The notes below the pieces were generated by a model. That model ran no database searches. It saw only the letters and a list, made by a program, of their open reading frames with translations, and was not told the origin of the DNA. From Bog-756 sp043784065 (lineage in GTDB: Bacteria > Actinomycetota > Acidimicrobiia > Acidimicrobiales > RAAP-2), in NCBI GenBank assembly GCA_043784065.1, contig JAYVYR010000002.1, positions 1 through 64,000 on the forward strand: 64,000 bases of DNA, given 5' to 3'. Below, one piece after another: positions 35,337 to 43,351 of the stretch. A program made the position numbers and the translations under genes. The number at the start of each line of letters is the position of its first letter. Within the stretch, counting starts at the first letter, position 1.

Positions 35337-35843
35337 TCACCGCTTGGAGCCGTTCGGGGCCGTCACCCGAGACGGGTGTTGGGCGATGTACGTCGACGAG
35401 TGCTTGACCAGGATCTGGTCGGACACGAACGTATCGCCCTGGAAGTGGCCTACGGCGATGACCGGAATATTCCCCTGGAACAACTGGGGCGGGCTCGAGG
35501 TGTTGTGCACGGCAAGGTGGACCGCACCGGAGGTGACGACGAAGTTCACACCGTCGGTGGAGGAGTGGATCGACCCGGGGACCACCACACCCTCCACGTT
35601 GATCGTCTTGTCCCCCAACGTCACTTTCTGGGCTACCGCCTGATCGGCCGGTATGTAGAAATTCAGCGCCGAACCGAGCCCTTTGACGAGGAGAAACATC
35701 AGAGCGCAGACCAGAACGATGCCTATCACCACGTAGCGGGCAGTGTGCTTGGGAGCACTATGTGGGACCCGGCGAACGGGCGGGGGGCCGGCGTCCAGGG
35801 CGCTTCCGGTCGTGGGCGGAACAGTCGGAGGTGCGGTGGTCAC
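35337..35843 (-). CDS. ccmE: Heme chaperone CcmE
   Basis: A 168-residue protein with a Pro-rich cytoplasmic tail, a membrane anchor (YVVIGIVLVCALMFLLVKGL, residues 37-56) and an OB-fold domain. The heme-binding histidine is H148 in VKHSSTY, with Y152 completing HxxxY, so this is the histidine type rather than the cysteine variant of some lineages. The N-terminal 30 residues are an unusual Pro/Thr-rich extension. GTG 35843 overlaps the ccmD stop (GTGA). It carries heme from CcmC to CcmF. Confidence 0.93.
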   Translation of the reverse strand: MTTAPPTVPPTTGSALDAGPPPVRRVPHSAPKHTARYVVIGIVLVCALMFLLVKGLGSALNFYIPADQAVAQKVTLGDKTINVEGVVVPGSIHSSTDGVNFVVTSGAVHLAVHNTSSPPQLFQGNIPVIAVGHFQGDTFVSDQILVKHSSTYIAQHPSRVTAPNGSKR

Positions 35844-35998
35844 GGGACCACTGCGCCGACGGGGCTGGTCGCAGCCGGGCTGGCGCCGGCCGCCCGGTCG
35901 ACAGCCTCAGCCAGGCGACGGCGGCGCCACACCAACTGCACCGAATACAGAGCCAGGGTGCAGAGGACGAAAACATAGCCGGCGACGACGTAACGCAT
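35840..35998 (-). CDS. ccmD: CcmD, small membrane subunit of the heme export complex
   Basis: A 52-residue protein: a single span (YVVAGYVFVLCTLALYSVQLV) followed by WRRRRLAEAVDRA, the charged tail diagnostic of CcmD. The ATG overlaps the ccmC stop by one base (TGATG) and its TGA overlaps the ccmE start. CcmD stabilises CcmABC with CcmE and is needed for release of holo-CcmE. It was identified from position, topology and the basic stretch after the span. Confidence 0.88.
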   Translation of the reverse strand: MRYVVAGYVFVLCTLALYSVQLVWRRRRLAEAVDRAAGASPAATSPVGAVVP

Positions 35999-36966
35999 CA
36001 GGCCACCACCACCCGGTCAGTTGACGGCCCATCGACCGCACCCGACTCGACTGGTCCCCCGTCGACCGATCTGCCGTTGACCGATCCACCGTCGACCGGT
36101 CCCTCGTCGAAAAGTCCCCCGTCGAAGGGTCCCCCGCCCTCGGACTGACGCTCGACCAGGGCTAGGTCGAGTTCATTGGCGGCCAGCCAGTCCTCGAGCA
36201 CGCCGATGCGGTAGCGGACAAGGAGCATCCACACGAAAACCAGGGTCAGTGCCACGAAGCCGAGTAGCAGGGTCAACGCCATCGAGCCGTGGATCTTCAA
36301 CTTCAACCCGGGATTGAGCACGGTGGCTCCTTGATGCAGGGTATTCCACCAGTTGACCGAAAAATGGACGAGCGGGACATCGATGGCGGCGAACAAGGCA
36401 ACGAATGCGCTCCGCCGGGCCCGGACTTCTGGTTCGGCGGGAATCCGCCGCAGGGCCAGGTAGCCGAGGAACAGGACGAGCAGGACAGCCGTCAGTGTGA
36501 GCCGGGCATCCCATGCCCACCACACGCCCCATGTCGGCTTGCCCCAGATCGAGCCCGACACGAGAGTGCAGACGTTGAATACCACACCGACTTCAACGGC
36601 GGCAGCGGCCAGGCGGTCCCAGAACAGCGACCGGGACCTGGGCCACAGGTAGAGGAGGCTGGACACGGCGGCCAGGCCGAAGGCGAGGTAGAGCGCGACC
36701 CAGGCCACACCGGGGTGGATGTAGACAAGGCGGACAAGGTCACCCTGGATCTTGTCCGGCGGAGTCACCCATATGCCGAGCCACACCGTGGCGACGGTGC
36801 CGACCAGGGAGACGATGCCGATGGACCGTTCGACCGCCTTCGAGCGGGACGATCGAACGGGAACAGAGGTCACTGCTGTATTCGTCACCGGGGCGGCAGG
36901 CGGATGGACTACGGGTGCCAGTCCGGATCCATCCTTGACTGCAGAGGTGGACAGGTCGTCGGTCAT
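35998..36966 (-). CDS. ccmC: Heme exporter/transfer protein CcmC with low-complexity C-terminal tail
   Basis: A 322-residue protein with six spans. The heme motif is GKPTWGVWWAWDARLT, and both heme-side histidines are in LVYIHPGVAWV and HFSVNWWNTLHQGATVL. Start ATG 36966 overlaps the ccmB stop (ATGA). The last 45 residues are not CcmC: repeats of a GG-x-VDG/STD unit (GPFDGG, GPVDGG, SVDGG) encoded by 15-18-base imperfect repeats. The N-terminal 45 residues are also an extension. CcmC loads heme onto CcmE. Confidence 0.93.
   Translation of the reverse strand: MTDDLSTSAVKDGSGLAPVVHPPAAPVTNTAVTSVPVRSSRSKAVERSIGIVSLVGTVATVWLGIWVTPPDKIQGDLVRLVYIHPGVAWVALYLAFGLAAVSSLLYLWPRSRSLFWDRLAAAAVEVGVVFNVCTLVSGSIWGKPTWGVWWAWDARLTLTAVLLVLFLGYLALRRIPAEPEVRARRSAFVALFAAIDVPLVHFSVNWWNTLHQGATVLNPGLKLKIHGSMALTLLLGFVALTLVFVWMLLVRYRIGVLEDWLAANELDLALVERQSEGGGPFDGGLFDEGPVDGGSVNGRSVDGGPVESGAVDGPSTDRVVVA
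36000..36130. repeat. Imperfect tandem repeats coding the CcmC tail
   Basis: The plus strand shows recurring words GTCGACCG, CCGTCGACCG, CCGTTGACCG and CCCTCGTCGA at about 12-18-base spacing, encoding the GPVDGG-like tail of CcmC. Units are degenerate, unlike the perfect repeat near 4.1 kb, but share the GTCGAC core. Confidence 0.75.
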
Positions 36967-37634
36967 GCCGTCTCCTGGATGGGGCCGAACAGGATCACGC
37001 CGATGGCCAGATAGACAGCGTCGAATACGACCAGCAACCGCAGCCACTGCATGCCGGTGGCCGGAGTCCCTCCGGCCATGGCGGCCTGCCAGATCCGGGT
37101 GCCGGCCAGCAGTACCGGCGCGGCGATGGGCAGGAGCAGGAAGGGAAGCAACGTTTCGCGCACGCGGAGGCCCGAGGACAGGGCGCCGTAGAGAGTACCG
37201 GTAGCGGCCAGACCGATGGTACCGAGCAGGCAGGAGACCACCATCATCCACGGGACTTCGATTCGGGCGCCGTACAGAAGAACGACACCGACGGTCAGAA
37301 GCAACTCGAGAACGATCAGCTGGGCGGCCACGGCGAACGCCTTGCCCAGGTAGAGCCCGGCCGGGTCGATGCCCGAGAGACGCAGCCCGTCGCGGGCGCC
37401 GTCGGACGACTCCACCGACACACTGCGCTGGATGGCCTGCACCGTGCAGAACAGGACGGCAACCCAGAAGAGTCCGGGGGCACCCTTGGCCATCACCTGG
37501 CGATCGGGGCCGAGGGCGAAGGCGAACAGAACCAGGGCCACGATCCCGAACGGAGCGACCTGGGACAGGGCGACCCGCGAGCGTCCCTCGATGCGCAGGT
37601 CCTTCCCGGCCACCAGGGCGGCATCACGCCACAT
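36963..37634 (-). CDS. ccmB: Heme ABC exporter membrane subunit CcmB
   Basis: A 223-residue protein with six predicted spans, beginning MWRDAALVAGKDLRIEGRSR as in CcmB proteins. Segments DGARDGLRLSGIDPAGLYLGKA and LPFLLLPIAAPVLLAGTRIW are typical. It pairs with CcmA, whose stop it overlaps by 11 bases, and with CcmC and CcmD to form the complex that releases holo-CcmE. Confidence 0.92.
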   Translation of the reverse strand: MWRDAALVAGKDLRIEGRSRVALSQVAPFGIVALVLFAFALGPDRQVMAKGAPGLFWVAVLFCTVQAIQRSVSVESSDGARDGLRLSGIDPAGLYLGKAFAVAAQLIVLELLLTVGVVLLYGARIEVPWMMVVSCLLGTIGLAATGTLYGALSSGLRVRETLLPFLLLPIAAPVLLAGTRIWQAAMAGGTPATGMQWLRLLVVFDAVYLAIGVILFGPIQETA

Positions 37635-38439
37635 GGGCCACCTGTCCTTCTAACCCTGCGGGGCCTGGCGCATCGACATCCGGTCCCTTGGCCTCCGGTC
37701 CCTCGACGACCGGCTCGTCGACGACCAGCTCGTCGACGTCACTCGAAGGGGAACGTCCACCATCCGCCTGGATGAGGGTTCGCTCCCCTGTTATCCGTCC
37801 GCCAGTCACCTTGACCGCACGGGAGGCCAGCTCCGCCACGGCGCCCGATTCGTGGCTGGCGATAAGTACGGTCACCCCGCTGGCCGCCGCCTCGAGGATC
37901 ACATGGTCGAGCAGAGCCCGGGCGGCGGCGTCGAGGCCGGCGTGGGGCTCGTCGAGCAGCCACAGCTCCGGCCACCGGGCCGTCAGCACTGCCAAAGCCA
38001 CCCGCCGGCGCTGACCGGCAGAGAGTCTTCCGGCCGAGGTCTTGGCCAGACGGCCGATCAGGCCCCACCGCTCACATGCCGGGTCGATCCGCGAGACGTC
38101 GCCCCCGGCGGCCCGGACGGCGAACCGTACGTTCTCCCGCACGGTGAGGTCGTCGTAGAGGTGTGAGCCGTGGGAAAGAAGTCCGACCCGTCGGCGCACG
38201 GCGGTCCGGTTCCGGTAGGGATCGAGCCCGAACACGGAGAGGCGACCGGAGGCCAGGGGCACCAGACCGGCACATACCCGCAACAGGCTCGTCTTGCCAG
38301 CACCGTTCGGGCCTTCGACCAGGATCGTCTCGCCTACGGCCACCTCAAGATCGACTCCGGACAGCAGTGGGAACCGACCCGAGAGCGCGACTGCGTCGCA
38401 AAGGGAGACTGCGGAGGTGGGGAAAGCAGTGGTGGCCAT
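37624..38439 (-). CDS. ccmA: Heme ABC exporter ATP-binding subunit CcmA
   Basis: A 271-residue ABC ATPase. Walker A GPNGAGKTS is at residues 43-51, the signature LSAGQRRRVALA near 140, Walker B ELWLLDEPHAGLD after it, and the switch His in LIASHESG. The last 50 residues are an acidic extension with VDELVVDEPVVEGPEAKGPDVD repeats in outline. ATG 38439 is preceded at 38452-38457 by TAGCAT, a possible -10. The 117-base gap to ccdA holds no recognised gene. It powers CcmBCD. Confidence 0.92.
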   Translation of the reverse strand: MATTAFPTSAVSLCDAVALSGRFPLLSGVDLEVAVGETILVEGPNGAGKTSLLRVCAGLVPLASGRLSVFGLDPYRNRTAVRRRVGLLSHGSHLYDDLTVRENVRFAVRAAGGDVSRIDPACERWGLIGRLAKTSAGRLSAGQRRRVALAVLTARWPELWLLDEPHAGLDAAARALLDHVILEAAASGVTVLIASHESGAVAELASRAVKVTGGRITGERTLIQADGGRSPSSDVDELVVDEPVVEGPEAKGPDVDAPGPAGLEGQVAHVA

Positions 38440-38556
38440 GAGCTGCCGCCAATGCTACGGGGGCCGGCAGCCGGTAGCCAGACGGGGGTCAGGGGCTGAT
38501 CCTGAACCCAGATCCGACTCCGACCCGGGTCCCCGGCCCCGGGGGGAATTCGGGCC

Positions 38557-39495
38557 TCAGCTGCTCGACAGCCGGTTGAGGTGGAGGTCACGAAGCCACG
38601 TGGAGATATGTGCCGACAGCACATCCACATTGTGGGTCAGCAGCACCAGACCGAAGGCCATCAGGATCACCCCTCCGACCAGATCGACGATGCGCAGTCG
38701 GCCCTTGACCTTGGCCAGCAGGTCTGTCATCCGTCCAAAGGCCAAGCCGAAAAGGAGGAACGGGACCCCGAGGCCCAGGGAGTAGGCCAGCAGCAGGGCG
38801 ATCCCCCCGGTGGCCGAGCCACCGGTGCCGGCCGCCAGGGCCAGGACGCTCCCGAGCACCGGTCCGACGCAAGGAGTCCAGGCGAACGCGAAGGCCACGC
38901 CCATCACCGGGGGCGCCCAGGCGCCAAGCACCGAAGGTCGGACGATGAATCGTTTCTCACCCGAGAAGGCCATGGGCAGGGTGACGCCGATGGCCATGCC
39001 CACCAGTACCGCACCGAACGCCACGATCAAGATGCCGGAAACCAATTCCAGAACGTGCTGATGGGTGAGGAACAGGCGGCCGATCGATGAGGCCGAGGCA
39101 CCCAGGATGGTGAATACCACTGTGAATCCAGCGATGAAAGCGAGCATGCCCCGGAGCAGCCGGCCACGCCGGCTACGTAACTCGTCGGGCCCCGGCCCGG
39201 CTACGGACTCGGGCTCGAGTTCGGGGGCGTCGTCCCCCACTACGCCCGTCATGTACGGCGCGGTCGGATCCGAATTCGCCCCGCTGCCCACCGTTACCGG
39301 GACCGGCGCGTGCGCCGGAGCAGGGCTGGTGCCCAGGACGGAAAGCTCAGCGGCCGTGAGCCCGGACACCATTGACAAGTAGGCCGGTACCAGGGGCAGG
39401 ACGCACGGCGACAGGAACGAGAGCATGCCGGCGCCGAAGGCCACCAAGAGCCCGAGCGGGTCGGCGTGGAGTATCAGCGCTACGACCATGACCAA
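38557..39495 (-). CDS. ccdA: Cytochrome c biogenesis thiol transporter CcdA
   Basis: A 312-residue DsbD-family membrane protein with six core spans and a long cytoplasmic loop. The redox cysteines are in SFLSPCVLPLVPAYLS (C31) and AFAWTPCVGPVLGS (about 212). It moves reducing equivalents from cytoplasmic thioredoxin to CcmG. The loop between spans one and two (residues 50-115) is an unusual Pro/Gly/Glu-rich insertion. Start ATG 39495 lies three bases after the gmd stop, so it may share a transcript with gmd. Confidence 0.92.
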   Translation of the reverse strand: MVMVVALILHADPLGLLVAFGAGMLSFLSPCVLPLVPAYLSMVSGLTAAELSVLGTSPAPAHAPVPVTVGSGANSDPTAPYMTGVVGDDAPELEPESVAGPGPDELRSRRGRLLRGMLAFIAGFTVVFTILGASASSIGRLFLTHQHVLELVSGILIVAFGAVLVGMAIGVTLPMAFSGEKRFIVRPSVLGAWAPPVMGVAFAFAWTPCVGPVLGSVLALAAGTGGSATGGIALLLAYSLGLGVPFLLFGLAFGRMTDLLAKVKGRLRIVDLVGGVILMAFGLVLLTHNVDVLSAHISTWLRDLHLNRLSSS

Positions 39496-39498
39496 CCT

Positions 39499-40470
39499 CT
39501 ATGCCCGCTGGCTCTTCACCAGCGCCAGGTCGGCCTCAACCATCATCTGGACCAGTTGGGTGAAGTCGACGTCACGGTGCCAGCCGAGGGTCTTCTCGGC
39601 CTTAGCCGGGTCGCCTACGAGAAGATCCACCTCGGCTGGACGGAGGAAGCGCTCGTCGATTACCACGTACTTCTCCCAGTCGAGGTCGGCGGCGGCGAAC
39701 GACAGTTCGACCAGCTCCTTGACCGAGTGGGTCTGACCGGTGGCCACCACGTAGTCGTCGGGCTGGTCCTGCTGCAGCATCAGCCACATGGCCCGGACGT
39801 AGTCGGCGGCAAAGCCCCAGTCGCGCTGAGCGTCAAGGTTGCCCAGTGCCAGGTTCTTGTCGATGCCGGCCGCGATGCGGGCCACGCCGTGCGTGACCTT
39901 CCGGGTCACGAACTCGAGACCGCGGCGGGGCGACTCGTGGTTGAAGAGGATGCCTGACGAGGCATGGAGGCCGTAGCTCTCGCGGTAGTTGACGGTGATC
40001 CAGTGTCCGTAGACCTTGGCGACGCCGTACGGGCTGCGGGGGTAGAAGGAGGTGGATTCCACCTGGGGGACCTCTTGGACCTTGCCGAACATCTCCGACG
40101 AACTGGCCTGGTAGAAGCGGATCTCCGGGTCGACGGTGCGGATGGCATCGAGCACCCGGGTCACACCCAGGGCGGTGGTTTCGCCAGTCAGCACGGGCTG
40201 GTTCCACGATGTCTGCACGAAGGACTGTGCGGCCAGGTTGTAGACCTCTTGGGGCCGGTTCTCCTTCAAGATGTTGATCATCGACACCTCGTCCAGGAGA
40301 TCGCCGGCCACCAGGGTGAGCCTGTCCTGAATGTGGGCGATGCGCTCGAAGTTGACGGTGCTGGAGCGTCGCACCATCCCGCACACCTCGTAACCCTGGT
40401 CGAGCAGGAGTTCCGCCAGGTAGGAGCCGTCCTGACCGGTAACGCCGGTGATCAGTGCTCGTTTCGCCAT
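39499..40470 (-). CDS. gmd: GDP-mannose 4,6-dehydratase
   Basis: A 323-residue extended SDR that makes GDP-4-keto-6-deoxymannose, a precursor of GDP-fucose and other deoxysugars. NADP site GVTGQDGSYLAELLLDQGYEV, QSFVQTSWNQP, SSSEMFGKVQEVPQ, the catalytic Tyr-Lys in SPYGVAKVYGHW, LFNHESPRRGLEFVTRKV and DAQRDWGFAADYVRAMW are all present. A GAGGAG site lies ten bases before the ATG. No fucose synthase is in the window. It precedes ccdA by three bases, though functionally unrelated. It ends in TAG. Confidence 0.96.
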   Translation of the reverse strand: MAKRALITGVTGQDGSYLAELLLDQGYEVCGMVRRSSTVNFERIAHIQDRLTLVAGDLLDEVSMINILKENRPQEVYNLAAQSFVQTSWNQPVLTGETTALGVTRVLDAIRTVDPEIRFYQASSSEMFGKVQEVPQVESTSFYPRSPYGVAKVYGHWITVNYRESYGLHASSGILFNHESPRRGLEFVTRKVTHGVARIAAGIDKNLALGNLDAQRDWGFAADYVRAMWLMLQQDQPDDYVVATGQTHSVKELVELSFAAADLDWEKYVVIDERFLRPAEVDLLVGDPAKAEKTLGWHRDVDFTQLVQMMVEADLALVKSQRA

Positions 40471-40516
40471 GCTGTGGGTGCTCCTCAGGATCTGGTGTGC
40501 GGGTACGGGTGTCTGG

Positions 40517-41362
40517 TCAGTCCGTGCTGTCGCCTGCCGGGACCTGCCACGATGGCGGACGCTTTTCAGCGAACGCGGAAATACCCTCGTGGGCCTCGGC
40601 CGTCTGACTGGTGACGGTCAGCATGGCATGGAGGTAAGGCAGGGCCTCGGAGGCCGCTGCATCAATAACAGCGTAGAACGAATCGCGGCCCAACTTGGTC
40701 GCCCCGGGGGGCTTGGAAGCCAAGACAGCGGCGAGGTCGGCTACCGCGGCGTCGAGCTCGGCGTCGGGCACCACCCGGGTGACGAATCCGATGCGGTCAG
40801 CTTCCTCGGCACCCACCACCCGGCTGGTCAGCATGAGCTCGAGCGCCTTCTTGGGAGGCATCGACCGCAGGAGGGAGACGGTCACCATGTATGGCCACAA
40901 ACCCACATTGAGTTCGGGGGCGCCAAAACGAGCACTTTCGGAGGCGATGACCATGTCGCAGGCCAGGGCAAGCCCGAAGCCGCCGGCCATGGCCCAGCCC
41001 TGCACCCGGGCGATGGTCGGCTTGCCGAGCGCCCACATCTCTTCGAAGAGCTCAGCCAACCAGCCTCGGGCCAGGTGGTGGTCGAAGAAGTCATCCGACG
41101 AGCCGCCAGGCTCGTTTGCCACCATGCCTGACAGATCGGCACCGGCACAGAAGGCCTGGTCACCAGCACCGGCCAGGACCACAACCCGCACTGACCGATC
41201 GAGTTTGGCCGCCGCCAGCTCGCGCCGCAGACCGGCGATGACATCCCACGTCATGGCGTTGCGCCGCTCGGGCCGGTTGATGGTCAGGGTCAGGACCGAA
41301 CCGTCGCGTACTGCCAGCAGATCGTCGCTGGACTCCATGCTGGTGATGCCGTTGTCGTGCAC
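40517..41362 (-). CDS. Enoyl-CoA hydratase/isomerase family protein
   Basis: A crotonase-fold protein of 281 residues from GTG 41362, or 273 from ATG 41338. Oxyanion-hole segments are GDQAFCAGADLSG and QGWAMAGGFGLALACDM; RNAMTWDVIAGLRREL is the N-terminal signature. The pattern fits beta-oxidation hydratases, though isomerase or other activities are possible. A TACCGT box six bases before GTG 41362 favours the longer form. It diverges from a glycosyltransferase gene; an 18-bp palindrome lies between. Confidence 0.9.
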   Translation of the reverse strand: MHDNGITSMESSDDLLAVRDGSVLTLTINRPERRNAMTWDVIAGLRRELAAAKLDRSVRVVVLAGAGDQAFCAGADLSGMVANEPGGSSDDFFDHHLARGWLAELFEEMWALGKPTIARVQGWAMAGGFGLALACDMVIASESARFGAPELNVGLWPYMVTVSLLRSMPPKKALELMLTSRVVGAEEADRIGFVTRVVPDAELDAAVADLAAVLASKPPGATKLGRDSFYAVIDAAASEALPYLHAMLTVTSQTAEAHEGISAFAEKRPPSWQVPAGDSTD

Positions 41363-41368
41363 GCTCCG

Positions 41369-41374
41369 ACGGTA
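41369..41374 (-). promoter_or_regulatory. Leaderless -10 box of the enoyl-CoA hydratase gene
   Basis: TACCGT on the minus strand, six bases before GTG 41362. Confidence 0.55.
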
Positions 41375-41376
41375 CC

Positions 41377-41394
41377 CCGGGCGGGCCCGCCCGG
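41377..41394. promoter_or_regulatory. Perfect 18-bp palindrome in a divergent promoter region
   Basis: CCGGGCGGGCCCGCCCGG lies just upstream of the enoyl-CoA hydratase -10 and 22 bases upstream of the glycosyltransferase TACGGT box. Its position fits an operator, but GC-only palindromes arise often in such DNA. Confidence 0.4.
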
Positions 41395-41416
41395 TCGCTT
41401 CCGGGGCCAGCGCCGG

Positions 41417-41422
41417 TACGGT
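41417..41422 (+). promoter_or_regulatory. Possible -10 box of the glycosyltransferase gene
   Basis: TACGGT, six bases before ATC 41429. The spacing is that seen before ATG/GTG starts of other genes here. Confidence 0.45.
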
Positions 41423-41428
41423 AACGCC

Positions 41429-42508
41429 ATCGCCACAATCGCCCTCCTCTCCTTCCGCCTGGGCGGCACCGACGGCGTGGCCATCGAAGCCGCCAAATGG
41501 CAACGGGCCTTGGGCGAGCTCGGCTTCACCACCTACACGGTTGCCGGTGACGGGCCTGTCGATCAGGCGGTGCCCGGCCTGGCCATCGGCGCCACCGAGC
41601 CGCCGACACGGGCCGAAGTCGACGACGCCCTGGCCAGTGCTGATCTGGTGGTGGTCGAGAACCTTCTCTCCCTCCCCCTCAACCAACCAGCCTGGGATGT
41701 GGTGGCCGCAGCCCTCACCGGGCGTCCCGCCGTGCTCCACCACCACGATCTGCCCTGGCAGCGGCCGCAGTTCCTCGACCATTCCGGACCTCCCGTGGAC
41801 TCCCGTTGGCGCCACGTCACCATCAACGAGTTGAGCCGCCGGGAGCTGATGCGCCGGGGCATCGGTGCCCGGACCATCTACAATTCGTTCGCCGTGCCCA
41901 AGTCGGACACCGCCCCAGACGGGCCCTTTCCGTTCCGTTCAGCCGCGGGAGAGGCCGTCCGTACTGCATTCGGCATCGGTCCTGACGACCGGCTGGTCCT
42001 CCAGCCGACTCGGGCCCTGGCCCGAAAGAATGTCTGGGCGGGCCTGACCTCGGCGACCTGTCTGGATGCCACCTACTGGCTGCTCGGACCGGCCGAGGAC
42101 GGCTACGGACCGAAGCTCGAGCACCTCATGGCTGCGGCACAGTGCCCAATTGCATGGGGCATCCCGGAGCTCACCGGTGGGACAGGACCGGACGGGGCGA
42201 TGCACATCGACGACGCCTATCAAGCGTGCGACGTGGTCGCCCTGCCCTCCACCTGGGAGGGATTCGGCAACCCGAGCCTGGAGTCCGTGACCCACCGTCG
42301 GCCCTTGGTCATCGGCAGCTACCCGGTGGCCGATGAATTGGCCGCCTTCGGGTTCGAATGGTTCCGGCTCGACACCATGGCCAAGCTCGACGCCTGGCTC
42401 ACCACCCCCGATCCGGACCTACTGGAACGGAACCTGGCGGTGGCCCGGGACCACTTCTCGCTCGATGACCTGGCCGATCGGATCGAAGCGGTCCTGCCGC
42501 CGATCTGA
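41429..42508 (+). CDS. GT4-like glycosyltransferase, start codon apparently ATC
   Basis: About 360 residues. N-terminal ALLSFRLGGTDGVAIEAAKWQ binds the acceptor side; the C-terminal domain shows VLQPTRALARKNVWAGL, DAYQACDVVALPSTWEGFGNPSLES (E-x7-E donor motif) and RRPLVIGSYPVADEL. It is related to retaining GT4 enzymes using nucleotide sugars. The family N-terminus begins M-(x)-IALLSFRLGG; here that position is ATC (41429-41431), six bases after a TACGGT box. The nearest conventional in-frame start upstream is GTG 41357, which adds 24 Arg/Pro-rich residues and overlaps the divergent gene. So either ATC is used, ATC is an error for ATG, or GTG 41357 starts it. Confidence 0.82.
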   Translation: MATIALLSFRLGGTDGVAIEAAKWQRALGELGFTTYTVAGDGPVDQAVPGLAIGATEPPTRAEVDDALASADLVVVENLLSLPLNQPAWDVVAAALTGRPAVLHHHDLPWQRPQFLDHSGPPVDSRWRHVTINELSRRELMRRGIGARTIYNSFAVPKSDTAPDGPFPFRSAAGEAVRTAFGIGPDDRLVLQPTRALARKNVWAGLTSATCLDATYWLLGPAEDGYGPKLEHLMAAAQCPIAWGIPELTGGTGPDGAMHIDDAYQACDVVALPSTWEGFGNPSLESVTHRRPLVIGSYPVADELAAFGFEWFRLDTMAKLDAWLTTPDPDLLERNLAVARDHFSLDDLADRIEAVLPPI

Positions 42509-42579
42509 GTCATCATCACCAGGTCTTGGCGGAGGCCGGTGTCGGAAACCCCTGGACACGGCAGGTTTCGGTCCGGGGC

Positions 42580-42585
42580 TACCAT
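42580..42585 (+). promoter_or_regulatory. Leaderless -10 box of the TetR gene
   Basis: TACCAT, seven bases before ATG 42593; it selects this ATG over 42539 and 42584. Confidence 0.6.
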
Positions 42586-42592
42586 GACCGCC

Positions 42593-43273
42593 ATGTCGAC
42601 CACCGCCGCCACGGGCCAGGACAACGCGGCCGGTTCGGCCGAGTCCAGGCCGGCCCGGCGCCTCACGGCGGATGCCCGGCGCCGCCAATTGTTCGATGTG
42701 GCACTTTCGCTGTTCGCGGAGCACGGCTATTCGGCAACAACCATGGACGACATCGCTGAAGCGGCCGGCGTCACCAAGCCCCTCGTGTATCAACACTTCG
42801 ACTCCAAGCGGGCCCTCTATCTCGAACTACTCGATGTGGTCTCTCTCGGATTGATCGACCGGATCGTCCAGTCGACGGCGGTGGCCGAGGGTCCTCGCCA
42901 GCAGGTGGAACTGGGATTCGCCGGGTACTTCGAGCTCATGGTCGACAACGAGTTGGCCTTTCGCCTCCTCTACGGACGAGATGCCCCCGACGATGCCGAA
43001 TTAGGAGCCGCCCTCCGTCGGGTCGAAGCAACCATCGCCCAGGCCATCGACCCCCTCATCGACGCTGGTCTCGACCCCGGACACCGGCTCCTGCTGGCCC
43101 ATGCCGTGGTCGGCATGGCAGAAGGGGCCAGCCGCTACTGGCTAGATGCCCACGGCGGTCCTGCGGGCGATGCCTCGGAAAGCCAGATCGAGCGGGCGGC
43201 CGAGGCGGCCCGTCTGGCTGCCCAGCTGGCCGACTTCGCCTGGGCAGGACTCCGTCAGGTCCACCGCATCTAA
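42593..43273 (+). CDS. TetR/AcrR family transcriptional regulator
   Basis: A 226-residue regulator. The DNA-binding domain is RRRQLFDVALSLFAEHGYSATTMDDIAEAAGVTKPLVYQHFDSKRALYLELL, shown here in pieces: FAEHGYSATTMDDIAEAAGV is helices 1-2 and KPLVYQHFDSKRALYLELL the recognition helix and after. The ligand domain has FELMVDNELAFRLLYG, shared with actinobacterial regulators of lipid genes. An Ala/Ser-rich N-terminal 25 residues precede it. The start is set by TACCAT seven bases upstream. It follows the glycosyltransferase by about 85 bases. Target unknown. Confidence 0.9.
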   Translation: MSTTAATGQDNAAGSAESRPARRLTADARRRQLFDVALSLFAEHGYSATTMDDIAEAAGVTKPLVYQHFDSKRALYLELLDVVSLGLIDRIVQSTAVAEGPRQQVELGFAGYFELMVDNELAFRLLYGRDAPDDAELGAALRRVEATIAQAIDPLIDAGLDPGHRLLLAHAVVGMAEGASRYWLDAHGGPAGDASESQIERAAEAARLAAQLADFAWAGLRQVHRI

Positions 43274-43351
43274 CGACCATCGGCGTGGTCGACCGCCGCC
43301 TCGATTCGCGAGGTGGCGCCAAAAACGGCGAGAGAGGTCAGATCGGCGCGG

